Of a DNA stretch of 64,000 nt, positions 43,298 to 54,390 are shown one piece after another (the first letter of the stretch is position 1; the number at the start of each line of letters is the position of its first letter). The DNA is taken from contig CAMXCT020000466.1 of the NCBI GenBank assembly GCA_947184155.2, positions 62,001 through 126,000 of the forward strand. Reading direction: 5' to 3'. Source of the DNA: Cladocopium goreaui (lineage: Eukaryota > Sar > Dinophyceae > Suessiales > Symbiodiniaceae). A model generated the notes under the pieces. That model searched no databases. It saw only the letters and a program-made list of their open reading frames with translations, and was not told the DNA's origin. The position numbers were made by a program, and so were the translations under genes.

Positions 43298-43703
43298 ATG
43301 ATAGCACCAACGCAAATGGACACATCAGGTCCAAGACATCACAGTGGCAACAACGACATATGGACGAAGAACAACCAAGGATACATCGTGAGCATTCACA
43401 AGCGCCTGAGGAGAGCACTCTTCACACCCTTCAACACTGGGTGCCCCATCAATACAGATCAGCTTGAGGATTACAGAAAGACCATCATCAGACAACCAGG
43501 AAAGGAAAAGATCATCATAGAGGATGACTATCAGCAGAAGAAGAAGGATCTGAATAAGATCATCGAAGGATCAGCATGGATTGGAGAAACATGGTTCCAA
43601 CCAAAGAGCATCGGCATCGAGAGGCAACATGTCCAAAGCAACAACACCAAGACAGATTATGCAAGAGCATCAGAAGGCAAAGACAGTAACATAGAAGAAA
43701 GAA
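43298..43703 (+). pseudogene. Element B2 spacer between protease and integrase, ends at the LINE
   Basis: Counterpart of 30353-30794; the frame is interrupted upstream by TGA (CAATGAGCC at about 43290), where copy 1 has CAACGAGCC. It runs into the LINE target duplication at 43704-43718. Confidence 0.6.
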
Positions 43704-43794
43704 GAATCGAAACCAGCATTTTCCGCGTTTTCTGACAAAGTCCATGCTCGGGTTGAGAGCGAGGCACTGCGAACGTGTTGTTCAAACCTTCAGC

Positions 43795-44487
43795 TCACGT
43801 CGGGTCGGCTCTTGTCCCGCCCTTGGTGATTGCCAACGGTAGCGCAGCGAGGACTGCTGCATCCCGGGTGCACGGGGCTGTCAGCTGTGAAGCCAGCCGC
43901 GTGTCAACCTTCTCAATGGCCTGTGATGGCCATGGCAGCGAGGCAGCAGGTAAGTAGGCCTGGAGCATCATTGACAAGGGCCGAGTCTGAGCCATCGCCA
44001 CGGCCAACCCAGCCTCCTTCCAAAATGCTTTCATCAGCTGTTTGAACCATTTCACCCGTTGACGGAAAGAAAACCTTTCAGTGGCAACGTAACGGCGTAG
44101 ATCTGTGTCAATCCATTGCTGATGCACCTTGATGGGTCCAGGATGATTCCATGCAAGCTGAAAATCGATGTAAAGTTGGCTAAAAGAAACCCACACCAAA
44201 TTGCTATCAGTTGGCAACAATCGATCCCAAAACCATCTGGCCACTCGTTGAACGTGAGAAGGCCCAAACAACCTGGCGACTTTCGGTGGGCACGCCCCTG
44301 TCCAAGCGCCAAGGCTGAAATTCTGCTCAAACTGTCTTGTTTCCTTCGGCTCGATGGGGGCATCTGTGGTCTCCTGCTGAGGTGCTTGCACATGTCGTTT
44401 CCCAACTGCTAGGTGTAAAGCCTGCACTTGTGCCGCGAGCTTCTCAACCGCACAAGTCTCCTGCGCATGTTGCTCCCATTGGCCCAA
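43795..44487 (-). pseudogene. LINE ORF2 C-terminal tail, out of frame with the main ORF
   Basis: This 230-codon frame overlaps the last 26 codons of the main ORF2 in another frame. The main frame breaks shortly after the RNase H motif HDAWANG and reads on as Arg-rich sequence (SNMRRRLVRL), while this frame continues with ordinary composition (EQHAQETCAVEKLAAQVQAL). I infer a 1-2-base frameshift near 44475 and that this is the natural C-terminus. It contains WFWDRLLPTDSNLVWVSF and ends about 76 bp before the 3' end. No catalytic motif was recognised. Confidence 0.65.
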
Positions 44488-47400
44488 GCATCGTGCAGGG
44501 TCTGAGCACTCTGCAACGTCCGGTGTGCTTGAACCTTTACAATCTGTATTCTGTCAAGCCCCAGCGTGTCCACGGAGTCCGCGATCCATAGCCACAAGTC
44601 ACTGTTCGGCCGATTGTGGTTGATGCGGCCGGAGCCCCAGAAAAGCAGCTTGAACTTGTTCACAACTCCCAAGCAGTCCGACCAGACACGAATAGGAGCA
44701 CGAGCACGCGCCGCACAGGACAAACAGTAGGCAAGGGCAGTAAGTTCAGCCCGGTAGGCTGTTTGACAAAATCCAGACAGGACAGAGGCTCCGATGACTG
44801 AAGCAGGGGAGGGACGCCAGGCACCATCAAACGGAGTCGCCAAAACAGCAGACCAAGACGCCAGACGGAACTGGGGTTGGTTCTGCCAGAAGCATGAGCC
44901 ATCAGTGAAAACGTTGTTCCAACTCTCGGGACACAAAGCAACCGCCGGGACCGGCATTTCAGTAGGGAGGGCAGCGAGAGTGACCATCCAATCAGTCCAA
45001 GTCGAAGGAAGTAGAGACCACCCTCGGAGAGAAAGAGCTGGGGGGATGAGGTCGAGGTGGGCAACCGCACCAGGGGCCAACTTGCAGCGCAAGCCCAGGT
45101 GCTGCTCACACTCCCAGTACCGATGCTTAAGGGAATCGGTGGCCCCGCACCAGCGACACTGCTCAGACTGGGATGTCCACTTGGCCTGGTAGCTTTCTGT
45201 GAACAACCTCCCAGCCATACTGAACCTCAGGAGGGCCTGATCGTCAACTGGCAACTTCAACAAGGCTTTCCGAGAGGCAACTAAGTCAACCTGACCCAAT
45301 CCTTGGAAGTCAGTTCGGTGTGCAACTTTGGCAGCAACAACCTGGCACCAGGCACGGAGGAGCCGCAACTCAACTTCAGTAGAGTTAGTCGTTTGCATAC
45401 AGAAGACCCCAAACTGATCAGCGACTCGACCACAAGGCAAGACGGACAATCCCACAAATTGCAAACGAGCCACCAACACTGACGCCAGGGAGGAAGGGGG
45501 CAAGTCCAAAAGACCATGGGCCAGCGGAGCAATGGAGTGTTGCCAAAATTCTCGGGGGCTTCTACTCCGGGCTTCCCGGCAAGTCCAAACCAGGCCAAGG
45601 AATTGAGGGTCAACAAAGGCTTCCAAAAGTCCAAGCAAGATAAATCCATTAACCCCTGGACGGTGAAAGGACAGGGCTCCCGTAGCCTTGCGACGGAGGT
45701 CATTCCAAACCGCATTCCCAATTGGAGCACTTGCAATGGCATGGAGCCCACGGGGCCAGGCAACAGCACGCAGCATGAAGACTTTTGCCCTGTAAAAAGC
45801 TTTGCTGGCTTTCAACTTGGGCCAGAAGTCAGTGAGATCGTGGAACCGATTGGTGACTGTCTTGTTGGTGTACTGCTTGGACACCCCCATGTGGCCACCC
45901 AACTCACGGGCATGGTGAAGCACTTGGATGCCCTGCTCACGCAAGGTGCTGCGCACAGTAGGGTCCGTTGACCACCCAAAGGTTTTCCGCCGGTCCACCG
46001 TCAAGTCAAGGTGGCCAGCGAACTCCTCAACAAGCTGCAGTTGTCGGACTGCATATCCCGGGTCCCAAGCATAGGTCTGCCAGTCATCAACGTAGGACAG
46101 GGTACGGATGGCAGGGGACTGAGCACGCATCCAACAAGCAAACAAGTGATCGACCAGCAGCATTCCATAGACACTAAGTCCACACCCCTCAGCAAGTCCA
46201 GTGGAGGTCAAAAACCCGTCAGAGTATGACTCCCTAACCTTGAAGTGTCTTCTCATGCCAGCCAAGGCGCCGGCCCAGGCAGTTGTCACAGCATCAGGCG
46301 TTCCGATGAGCACCGCAAGACACAAGGCAGGGTATCGAGGGATACAGTTGAAACACTTCTCGATGTCGGCCGAGATGCCGCTGAGAACAGACTGGGAGTT
46401 GTAAGCAGACTCAATCTGGGTGAGCAGGTGGTGCCAAAGGTCGGACGCTTGGCGACCACGTCTGTTCCCAAACACCCCATCATCGGCCCAGGAGTCTGCA
46501 CAAGCAAGGAGGTGGCGGGCTTGAAGGCTGGACCACATCCTGTACGGCAATCCAAAGACAGTGATGGGCCGATAGTCGCCGACACCGGCGGCTTTGTCAG
46601 TCTTAGCTAAAGACACAACCTTGCCAGCAAGCAACTGGGCAGGCCAAACACCATCAACCTGGGCTCTCTCGAAGGACCTCTGAAGGGAAAGCAAAACAGT
46701 GTCCTCAGCCGCAACCAAGTCAGCACGGCTCACACCATCAAGGCCAGTAGCTGAGCGTCGTTTCTTACGGTGAGCTTCTGCACGGAGCAAGTCCACATCA
46801 AGACACAAGGAAGGGATAGCACGGGGTTGAAGGACCTGACGGGCAAATCCAAGAAGCTGATCCCAATGGGTAAAGGCAAGATTGTCATGGCGACACCAAC
46901 GTGCTTTCCATTGAGTGTGGAACGCTTCAAAAAGGGCTTGCAGGTGGCCAATGGGTTGTGTCTGAACCACCGCATCAGCTTTGTTAATCCCTTCAAGGTC
47001 TGTGAGCCAAATTTTGTCCGCTTCAGCGTGGACCACTTCCCTGACCTCCCCACCAATCCAGACCGGGTGGTCAGTGCAAAGTTCAACATCTTGGGCCAAA
47101 ACCACAACACACTCGTCGGGGTCAAGACTGGACACTTGACTGGACACTGACTGCACCAAGGATTCCACGGGGGCAGCCGGCTCTCTGGCAACTTCTCTGA
47201 AGACCAAGGTGCGGCCCCGCTCATGTTGAGCGGCTCTGTGGGACGCCTGGGCAGCTAAAAGGTTGCGTTCAAAGGCACGCACTTCGGCAAGCACAGCATC
47301 AAAGATCTGATGGGCAACCTGAGACGCAGGGGCAAACCACGGAACATCAACCGGGTCCAAAGGACTGCAAAAGGACCGATGTCGCCACCACTGGCGGAAG

Positions 47401-48653
47401 GAGGGCACAAATCCAGGTGCCTTGAGGATAGCATTCCAAAGCTCAATTCCATGGGAGCAATCCCGCTTGTCGGAGCCCTGACATCCGTCAATCCATCGGC
47501 AGTAGTTCTGGAGACGCCTCAACTGCCGGAACTGTTTGGCATGCAAAGCTGAAAATCCATAAAACCCAGGTTGAACGTCAGAGCGTCGCCCTTGTTTGAG
47601 TGGGGCAGGAGCTCCTACTTTGCGTCGGTGTTTCAGTTGTTGTCCCCTGCCTGACATGGCTGGCACCCATTCTGAGAGGGTGGATGCAGCGCGGGTTTCT
47701 TTGTCTTGCCACAGGGCAGCATACTGGGTTGTTGGGTCACATGGAGCGGCAAAGGAGTACGCCTCTGGCAGGTTCTGGTCATTATTCCAAGGCACAGGTT
47801 TGCGACAAGGCCACACAAAACTTTCCACATGGTTGAGTCCACCCCGGAACCGAGCAAGGATGATCGCATGGTCAGCAAAAGTCTCGGAACAAACCTGCAC
47901 ATCCAACAGGGACATCGCCAACTCAGGGGAAACCCACAAGAAATCCTTCCGAGTAGCACCCTTGCAAGTAGGTTGAACCGGGGAACCTGTGGTGGCACAG
48001 AACAACTCCTGAACTTCACACCATCCATGGGCACGCAAGACAGAGGTGACAGCCAGGTCGGGAAGCTGAAAGTTCCAATCACCGCCGAGGAACTTGGGAC
48101 CAGGAAAGCCAAGCAGGTGAGAGGCAGCAAAATCCAACAAGGCCTCGGTCTGTTCATGACCATTGGGATGGGTACGTCCTTCAGGATAACCATACAGGAC
48201 TGCCCCTGAAATCCACGAGGCGGGGGTGAAGAAAGAGCCGAATTGCAGTCGCCCGGACTCATACACATCTGGCGGCCATGGTGTGGCCATCGTCCTGCAA
48301 GGGTAAGCAGAGGTGAAGGCAACTCCCGACCATTCCCCTGCGTCGCTGGCAGTGCTTCTCGGGGCCATGGGGGCGCCCGTCAAAACATGTTTGAACTTGG
48401 ACCTCATCGATTTGAGGCTGCGAGCAAGGCTCTTCTTGGAGCTGCTTGTCGGGTGCGTTTCGGAAAGTGCCATCACGTCGGCCGGGACATTGCTCAAAAC
48501 ATGATATTTGCCCTGTAGCCCCGAAGGGTTACCTACCCCAAGACACCATGAAGCATTGTCAGGACCTGGAACACGTGCTTCCCCAAGTCGGCACATCATT
48601 GTAAACATCAAAACGGAAAGAAAGGCCCGGAAAGGTCGAAACAGACGGGTCAC
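44409..48653 (-). CDS. LINE ORF2: apurinic-type endonuclease, reverse transcriptase, zinc finger, RNase H
   Basis: 1414 codons. Endonuclease motifs: ALSETH (about 62), GGDWNF (about 190) and ADHAII (about 260). Reverse transcriptase motifs: GDYRPITVFGLP (about 692), SADIEKCF (about 762, catalytic Asp), TGLAEGCGLS (about 818) and SYVDDW (about 854-859, catalytic DD). A CCHC-type finger CRWCGATDSLKHRYWEC lies at about 1166-1182. RNase H motifs: FTDGS (about 1249), YRAELTAL (about 1300), VWSDC (about 1323) and VQAHRT (about 1374). It nicks DNA and copies the element RNA onto the nick. The upstream ORF1 stop (48690) is 37 bp before this ATG; the two are in different frames. All catalytic residues look present; only the C-terminus is frameshifted. 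Confidence 0.9.
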   Translation of the reverse strand: MTRLFRPFRAFLSVLMFTMMCRLGEARVPGPDNASWCLGVGNPSGLQGKYHVLSNVPADVMALSETHPTSSSKKSLARSLKSMRSKFKHVLTGAPMAPRSTASDAGEWSGVAFTSAYPCRTMATPWPPDVYESGRLQFGSFFTPASWISGAVLYGYPEGRTHPNGHEQTEALLDFAASHLLGFPGPKFLGGDWNFQLPDLAVTSVLRAHGWCEVQELFCATTGSPVQPTCKGATRKDFLWVSPELAMSLLDVQVCSETFADHAIILARFRGGLNHVESFVWPCRKPVPWNNDQNLPEAYSFAAPCDPTTQYAALWQDKETRAASTLSEWVPAMSGRGQQLKHRRKVGAPAPLKQGRRSDVQPGFYGFSALHAKQFRQLRRLQNYCRWIDGCQGSDKRDCSHGIELWNAILKAPGFVPSFRQWWRHRSFCSPLDPVDVPWFAPASQVAHQIFDAVLAEVRAFERNLLAAQASHRAAQHERGRTLVFREVAREPAAPVESLVQSVSSQVSSLDPDECVVVLAQDVELCTDHPVWIGGEVREVVHAEADKIWLTDLEGINKADAVVQTQPIGHLQALFEAFHTQWKARWCRHDNLAFTHWDQLLGFARQVLQPRAIPSLCLDVDLLRAEAHRKKRRSATGLDGVSRADLVAAEDTVLLSLQRSFERAQVDGVWPAQLLAGKVVSLAKTDKAAGVGDYRPITVFGLPYRMWSSLQARHLLACADSWADDGVFGNRRGRQASDLWHHLLTQIESAYNSQSVLSGISADIEKCFNCIPRYPALCLAVLIGTPDAVTTAWAGALAGMRRHFKVRESYSDGFLTSTGLAEGCGLSVYGMLLVDHLFACWMRAQSPAIRTLSYVDDWQTYAWDPGYAVRQLQLVEEFAGHLDLTVDRRKTFGWSTDPTVRSTLREQGIQVLHHARELGGHMGVSKQYTNKTVTNRFHDLTDFWPKLKASKAFYRAKVFMLRAVAWPRGLHAIASAPIGNAVWNDLRRKATGALSFHRPGVNGFILLGLLEAFVDPQFLGLVWTCREARSRSPREFWQHSIAPLAHGLLDLPPSSLASVLVARLQFVGLSVLPCGRVADQFGVFCMQTTNSTEVELRLLRAWCQVVAAKVAHRTDFQGLGQVDLVASRKALLKLPVDDQALLRFSMAGRLFTESYQAKWTSQSEQCRWCGATDSLKHRYWECEQHLGLRCKLAPGAVAHLDLIPPALSLRGWSLLPSTWTDWMVTLAALPTEMPVPAVALCPESWNNVFTDGSCFWQNQPQFRLASWSAVLATPFDGAWRPSPASVIGASVLSGFCQTAYRAELTALAYCLSCAARARAPIRVWSDCLGVVNKFKLLFWGSGRINHNRPNSDLWLWIADSVDTLGLDRIQIVKVQAHRTLQSAQTLHDAWANGSNMRRRLVRLRSSRHKCRLYT

Positions 48654-48689
48654 CCTGCAGCTGGGCCGAACTTCAGGGCTCCCTACCCC

Positions 48690-51600
48690 TCATTCATGTC
48701 GGGGCTTCTTCGCCAAGATGGTTTCAATCCTGGTCATCTGATCCGTCAGCATGGTCTGCATCTGTTTCGATTGCATATCCAACTGCATCATCATCTGCTG
48801 TTGGAGTCCCTGAACTTGGGCTGTGTTCTGGGCATGGTGGTCCGTGACAGTTGTTTCCAACGCCGACTGGCGATGTGCCAATTGCTGGACCTGCTGCTCA
48901 AGCAGCTGCATTCTTTGGTCATGGCCGTCAACTTCCATCTGGTCAGGCAGAACTGGGAGCTTCGCCAGGACTTTGGACTCGATCCGCTGCTCAAGTTCCT
49001 GAAGAGCACATGCAGCTGGCTGTGGTCCAGCTGGAGGCTGAGGCATCATGGTGGCTGAGAAAGACCGCATCCGGTTTGACACTAGCAAAGGTCTGCTGGT
49101 AGTGGGACACATGTACGCGGAGTCCAAACCTTCGGCCTGAACGTGCAATGCCCACACAGTGTGCTTCAACCTTGGCCTTGTGAACAACTGAGGCAAAGTC
49201 ATGTTGTGGAAGCCAAATCACCTGAAAGTCACCATTCGGCTGGGCGGCATCTTCTGTCTTCGGTTCCACAAACAATCCATTCTTGCCACTGACGGAGATG
49301 ACTGCAAGTTCAAGTGACTTGACATACCTGACCAACACAGCAAAGGACGAGGCATGTTCCCACTTCACAGGGCGACCAGCTTCGTTCAGGTATTGACGGC
49401 GGAAAACATCCAACAGAGCATCCTGGGGACCCTCTTCGGTCGGGTGCCAACTGGGACATGAGCAAGGTGCGGCACGACATGTCTGCAGGGCCGGAATCAA
49501 GGCCAAGATGTGCTTCATGGGCCGAGCGGCAAAATCCTCCCACTTGCCTTCCCACTGGTCAGAGAAGACAGTGATTCTGGCACATGCAACGTATTCTTGG
49601 CATGGTACTGATAAACCATAGTACTTCCAAGCTGGACCAAAGCTCCAAGCAGCAACATAGGCTCCTGGTTCAGAGCACATCGGGCAGCAAAACGGATCGT
49701 GGACCACTGCAGGTTGGTCTGAAAGTCTTTTGGTGGGTTCAGGATCAAAATGGCCAAACCCTTGTTCGTCAGGAGCTTGTCAGCCTGCAGAAAGGGCACA
49801 GCATCAGCATAAGAGGCCAAGGCAACGCCAGAAACCAGAGGTCCAAAGACAGAGAAGTCCAACTGCTCAACAGGTTCATCCTGACCACAACAAAAGGCCC
49901 CTGGGGCAAGCTGGATCTTGGCCGGGTCAAGCTCACGTGGTCGAACAGGCATCAGTGTTCCATCGGTGCCTTGTTTCTTTCTGGATTTGGCAGCGGGCTT
50001 CTGCTGCACTCGGTGCTGTTGTTCATCCGGCAAGACCAACTGAACAGGTGGCGACTGCATGTTTGCTAAAGCTTTCAAGGACTTCCATGGAGTGCCTCCA
50101 GTGACTGCCTGTGTGACTTCAGCACGTCCAAGGCTCTGGACTACAAGCTTGGCTCTCTGTGAGGATTGGGCAATTGGAGCCCCATGCAGCTGTAACAAAC
50201 TCGCAACAAGTCCAAGAGTATCAGGCACGCCCAGCCCCCAACACCAAGGACGAGGGACAATCGACAAATCCAAGATGGCAGTGGCAAAGCTCTCTTGCAA
50301 GTCATGGTGCAGGATTTCAATCGCTTCTTGATCAAGGGGCAAGGGCTGATCAAGCAACACATGGGACAAGAAGGCAAAGGCAGCTGCTCCACAGTGGGTC
50401 TGAGCAAACGTTCTGCGAGTGCAAGTGACGACAAAACCTCCTAGGTTCCATGCTTGGCTAAGAAGTCCATGCAAGGGATTGAGTCCATCCACCTCAGTGT
50501 CATCATGTTCCCACATAGAAACCGACACATGTCTTTGACCACGCGTCCAGACAACGGGAATCCAGTGCTCATGGAAAGGGACCACAGACACCACACAGTT
50601 GCAAGAATGAAAGGAGTCAAACCAAGCACGCACATGAGAGAGGGATCCTGCACGAACCCAGCTAGACGCAAGCACAGGGTCCAAGAGCTGAACATCAGAG
50701 CGCCCAGACAGCTTGAGGCACGCACGCACATGCAACAAGATCTCATCATCTGCCATGGCAGACCCTTGGTTGTGCAAGATGATCAACCGGTTGTCAACCC
50801 CGGCATGTTCCTGACGCATGGCTTGGACTTGGTGCACATCTGGAAGCAAAGGTGGGACGAGAGACGCAAGAAGTGAACCCTGAAGGTGGGTAAGTCCAGC
50901 AAGGGGGTCAGGCCGGGCTGACCAAGCAACCATGTCAACATCACTTGGTAACGTGTCCCGGACGTGTCCTGCAGGGGAATCCAAAGCAGGCTCCGGCGAT
51001 GGTTCTGGGATTTCAGGCAAGACAGACCGACCTACATGACTGGGACCGGATGCAACCCTGGAAGACATGGCACGGATGCTCAAACCACCTATGCAGTCAT
51101 CATCACTAAGTAACCTACCGGATGCAATGTCAAACCAACCGGAAAGGCAATCGATGCTGTGCAGTGCTGTTTCGGCAGAAATCAACTCCCTGAGAGTGGC
51201 AGTGGCTGGGACCTGAAGGGCCAGGGTGGTATCATCAGGGAACATCACTTGAACCATGGAGCCAACCGAGGGCTGAGGCATGACGTCAGTGAACATCTCC
51301 TTTGCCTGGCTAAAAAGATTGGCTTTGAAACTTTGAAGCAAACCAGGAGGGTCAACTGTCGGAAGCCCCATGGCATGTTGAATCTGCCAAGCAACACTAG
51401 CCCCTACCCAGAGGTATTGGAGGGGTGAAGCAAGCTGGCCGATGGCACACAAACCCAACCTCAAATCTCTGGCATCGTTGGAAAGGCCTGGCAGCGGTGG
51501 CATGGCATTGAGTAGGCACAACTCCAGTGGGTGAAAATGCCGGTACTTTGGTGGACCCTCTTGCACTGGGACCGGAAGGACTTGGCCGAAAATGCCTCTC

Positions 51601-52690
51601 TGCAAAATCAAGTTGTCACTAAAACCTGAACTGCGACACAAACAAGGGCATGCTCTGCTTTGGCTTCCCCAACTGTGAAGGCTAGTCGGCAGCTTGCCTG
51701 ATGTCTGAACCAGATACTTACGCATGTGTGAACCATCCAAGGTGAATTGTCGGGTCTCTTCATCATCCAACATCAATTCTTTCATCACTTCCGCCGGCCA
51801 TTGCTTGACATACGGCATGAGGTCACGGATGCACATGTGTGGATGATGTGGCCACTCAGGAACACAAATGGTATGAAAACTGGGGTGAGCTGCAACCACC
51901 CACCATCTCATGCGTTTGGCAGCCCAATTGTCTTCCAAACGAAGGGTCAAGTCAGAAACCCTGTAGCCCAACTGGTTTTCCAATGCCCTTAGGTGTGATT
52001 GCCAAACTTGTTGTTCTGGGCTGGGCAAACACACTCTATGATCATCAACGGACTTTGACAGAGATGGCCTAGTTTCAGGGTCGCTGGGAGGGTTGATGAC
52101 CGGGAGTCTTCAGAACCACCTTGGCTACCTGCTGTGGAATAAGGCTGACAACTAATTCCTGCCATCAGTGTGAACGGTGGATCAACCTGGGCAAGGAGTG
52201 CTTGGGCACAATTGGGACTTGCGACATCCATGTGAAGGACCGGAACTCCAGGATGGCAAAGCTGGTGAAGACGGGACAAGGGCTGACTCCATTCAATGCT
52301 AGCAACATGACGAAATCCAGCAGCACACAAGCCCACACTGGAACATGCAACCCCAGAACAAGCTTCAACCAGACGGAAAGCATCAGTCACCGGGTGGAGG
52401 CCATGAGCAACAACCGAACTGGTGTCAGTCAGAAGCAAGTCCACATAGGGGGGACAGAAATCCACAAGTGCATTCAGGACAGACAAGCGCCGACAACCAC
52501 GAATCTGACCTGAAACTTCCCCATAGATCCGAACCTTCTGCATGTCAGGTACAGTCACCCCAACAGCCATCTCATCTGAAAAAAGTAGTCCATCCACCAC
52601 AACCGATACTGAAGCCCCTTTTTCCAACTGTGACCACGTTGGACAAAACAGATCATGCAAAACCACGTTTTTATCCCATTCAGTGCCCAT
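48690..52690 (-). pseudogene. LINE ORF1: DNA (cytosine-5) methyltransferase, ubiquitin-like, Ulp1-like and coiled-coil segments
   Basis: Four frame pieces belong together: 52690 down to about 52000, 52034-49515, 49707-48991 and 49202-48690. The methyltransferase lies at about 52380-51390: motif I EACSGVACSSVGLCAAGF, motif IV GISCQPYSTAG with the catalytic Cys, motif VI MIIECVC, motif VIII NWAAKRMRWW and motif X IGQLASPLQYLW. Next comes a beta-rich segment resembling a ubiquitin fold (VQVMFPDDTTLALQV, about 51,250). Then a Ulp1-like set follows: ADDEILLHV, HWIPVVW and QTHCGAAAF (about 50.4-50.7 kb). The end is Gln-rich coiled coil (LEQQVQQLAHRQ) closing with KKPRHE and TGA. Breaks: one base missing near 51998 relative to copy 1, a shift near 49.6 kb, and a shift or deletion near 49.07 kb. 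The likely start is the ATG at 52690. Confidence 0.8.
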
Positions 52691-52784
52691 TGCGAACGAA
52701 GTAGACACAGACGCTCGGATTTGGCTGGCACCGTCTCCCCCTGTACTGGTAGGGATCTGAGCCAAGACTGAATCGAAACCAGCA

Positions 52785-54340
52785 ACAAGACATTGTGGCA
52801 AACAACCACAGAAGCCATCAACCGACGTTCCAGGATCTGGCCAACACATACCACCACCAGATCCAACAGACAAGACATCAGACTATTGGACAAGAGAAGG
52901 ACATCTTTGGAAGAGAGTCCATGTGGTACCAAGGACATCCTACTACTCTCCAGAGTTGACATCAGATGGACCAGACGGATGGCAATCGACCACGACGCAT
53001 CGACGACGAATGGACAACAGAACCACAACCACTCACAACAGTGGACAGGATCAACCAACTTTGAAGAGAAACCATCATGCGAGGAACTACTTGAGGAAGA
53101 TGAAGAGGACAATCAACAGGCCATCAAGGCAAGAGCAACATCAATGCCGAAGCAACCAACAGAACCAGAAATCATGGAACATAACTTGACTCACATGCCT
53201 TACAGATCATGGTGTCCCATCTGCATACAGAGACGAGGCAGATCAGACGCCCATCTACATCGAAGCAGCAGCAGACCCATCATTCAAATCCACTTTGCAT
53301 TCCTCAAAGTGTTGAGAATCAGTACCCAACACCAGTACTGACAGCTATCGACATCGAAACAGGTCTTTGTTCAGCAACATTGGTTCCCAACAAAGCAACC
53401 ATGATGGACTACTGCGTCAACAACATCGTCGCTTTCATCATGGAAACAGGACAACGAACCATACCTCAAAGCACTGGTGCAAACAGTAGCATCAAAAGCA
53501 CCAGGCATCTCAACCAGGCACTCACCAGCCTACAGCTCACAAAGCCAAGGCAGCATCGAGAGACTCCATCGAACGCTCTTTGGACAAGCACGTGTCATCA
53601 GAGAGCACACCAGAACCAACTATGGGTTCTATTTTTGGCATGCAACACCCAGTCATGCCATGGCTCATCAAAAACAGCGCTTTTCTCATCAACAACTACC
53701 TCATCCACAGTGATGGAGTATCCGGCCACTTCAGAAGATGGAAGTCAGACAACAAGACTCCCATATGCGCATATGCGAATTTGGAGAAAGCATTCTCTAC
53801 ATGCCATCACCAGTCATCAAACAATATCCCAAGCTCGAGAACAGATTCTACCCAGGCATCTGTCTTGGAAAAGATACATCATCAGGGGAATCCTACAAGA
53901 ACCATCAGAAGACAAGTCAAACCATGGAAGTACAATCGACACATGATGGACGTCACCAATTGTGCGCCATGAGCACGAAGTCCATCACACTACAATCCAC
54001 ACTTCGTTCTGCCAAGCACGACATCAGCACCAAAGCAGAGAGAAGACAAAGGCATCACAACACAGGAAGAAGAGACACCAGCAATCGTGAATCAACAACC
54101 CATGAAAGAAGAAGCAACATCATCAAAGAAACAGAAGGTTACCATCACAGAGGGGACACCAGCGCATCCAACAACAGCACCAACATCATTTGCACCATCT
54201 ATGACTCCAGCAGGAGCACCGGTTGGAAGTCCAACATCAAGAAGGACACTGGACGACAGCGTCACAGAAGGAAGCACAGCAAAACAACAAAAGACAACAA
54301 CAGAACAACAGGCAGCACAAAGGCCTGAGGCATCACCAGA
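52785..54340 (+). pseudogene. Element B2 integrase remnant
   Basis: Same pieces as in copy 1: WTREGHLWKRVHV, HNLTHMPYRSWCPIC, AIDIETGLCSATLVP, SQGSIERLHRTLFGQ and PKLENRFYPG. It shares the same frame breaks, with a few private substitutions (for example ACACCAGAACC for ACATCAGAACC near 53607). Unlike copy 1 it reads on past CATCACCAGAACC into the reverse transcriptase linker. Confidence 0.8.
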
Positions 54341-54390
54341 ACCACCAAGAACAAAAGGATGCATCAATGCAGTGACAGTTCAAATGAAGA

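Larger units (their letters stand above)
43719..52769 (-). mobile_element. LINE retrotransposon with a DNA methyltransferase-bearing ORF1 and EN-RT-RNase H ORF2
   Basis: Inserted antisense into element B2 and flanked by the 15-bp duplication GAATCGAAACCAGCA (43704-43718 and 52770-52784). Read on the minus strand, the 3' end is ...ACGCGGAAAA followed directly by the duplication, consistent with target-primed reverse transcription and a very short A tail. Length is 9051 bp. Near its 5' end the reading frame is open from the first base, so the element may be 5'-truncated. Both ORFs carry frameshifts, so this copy is probably dead, but the domains are well kept. Confidence 0.92.

Noticed and set aside
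41037..52513. Plus-strand frames opposite the LINE (for example 45516-45971 and 47706-48209)
   Set aside because: They are shadows of ORF1 and ORF2 on the other strand and show no domains.
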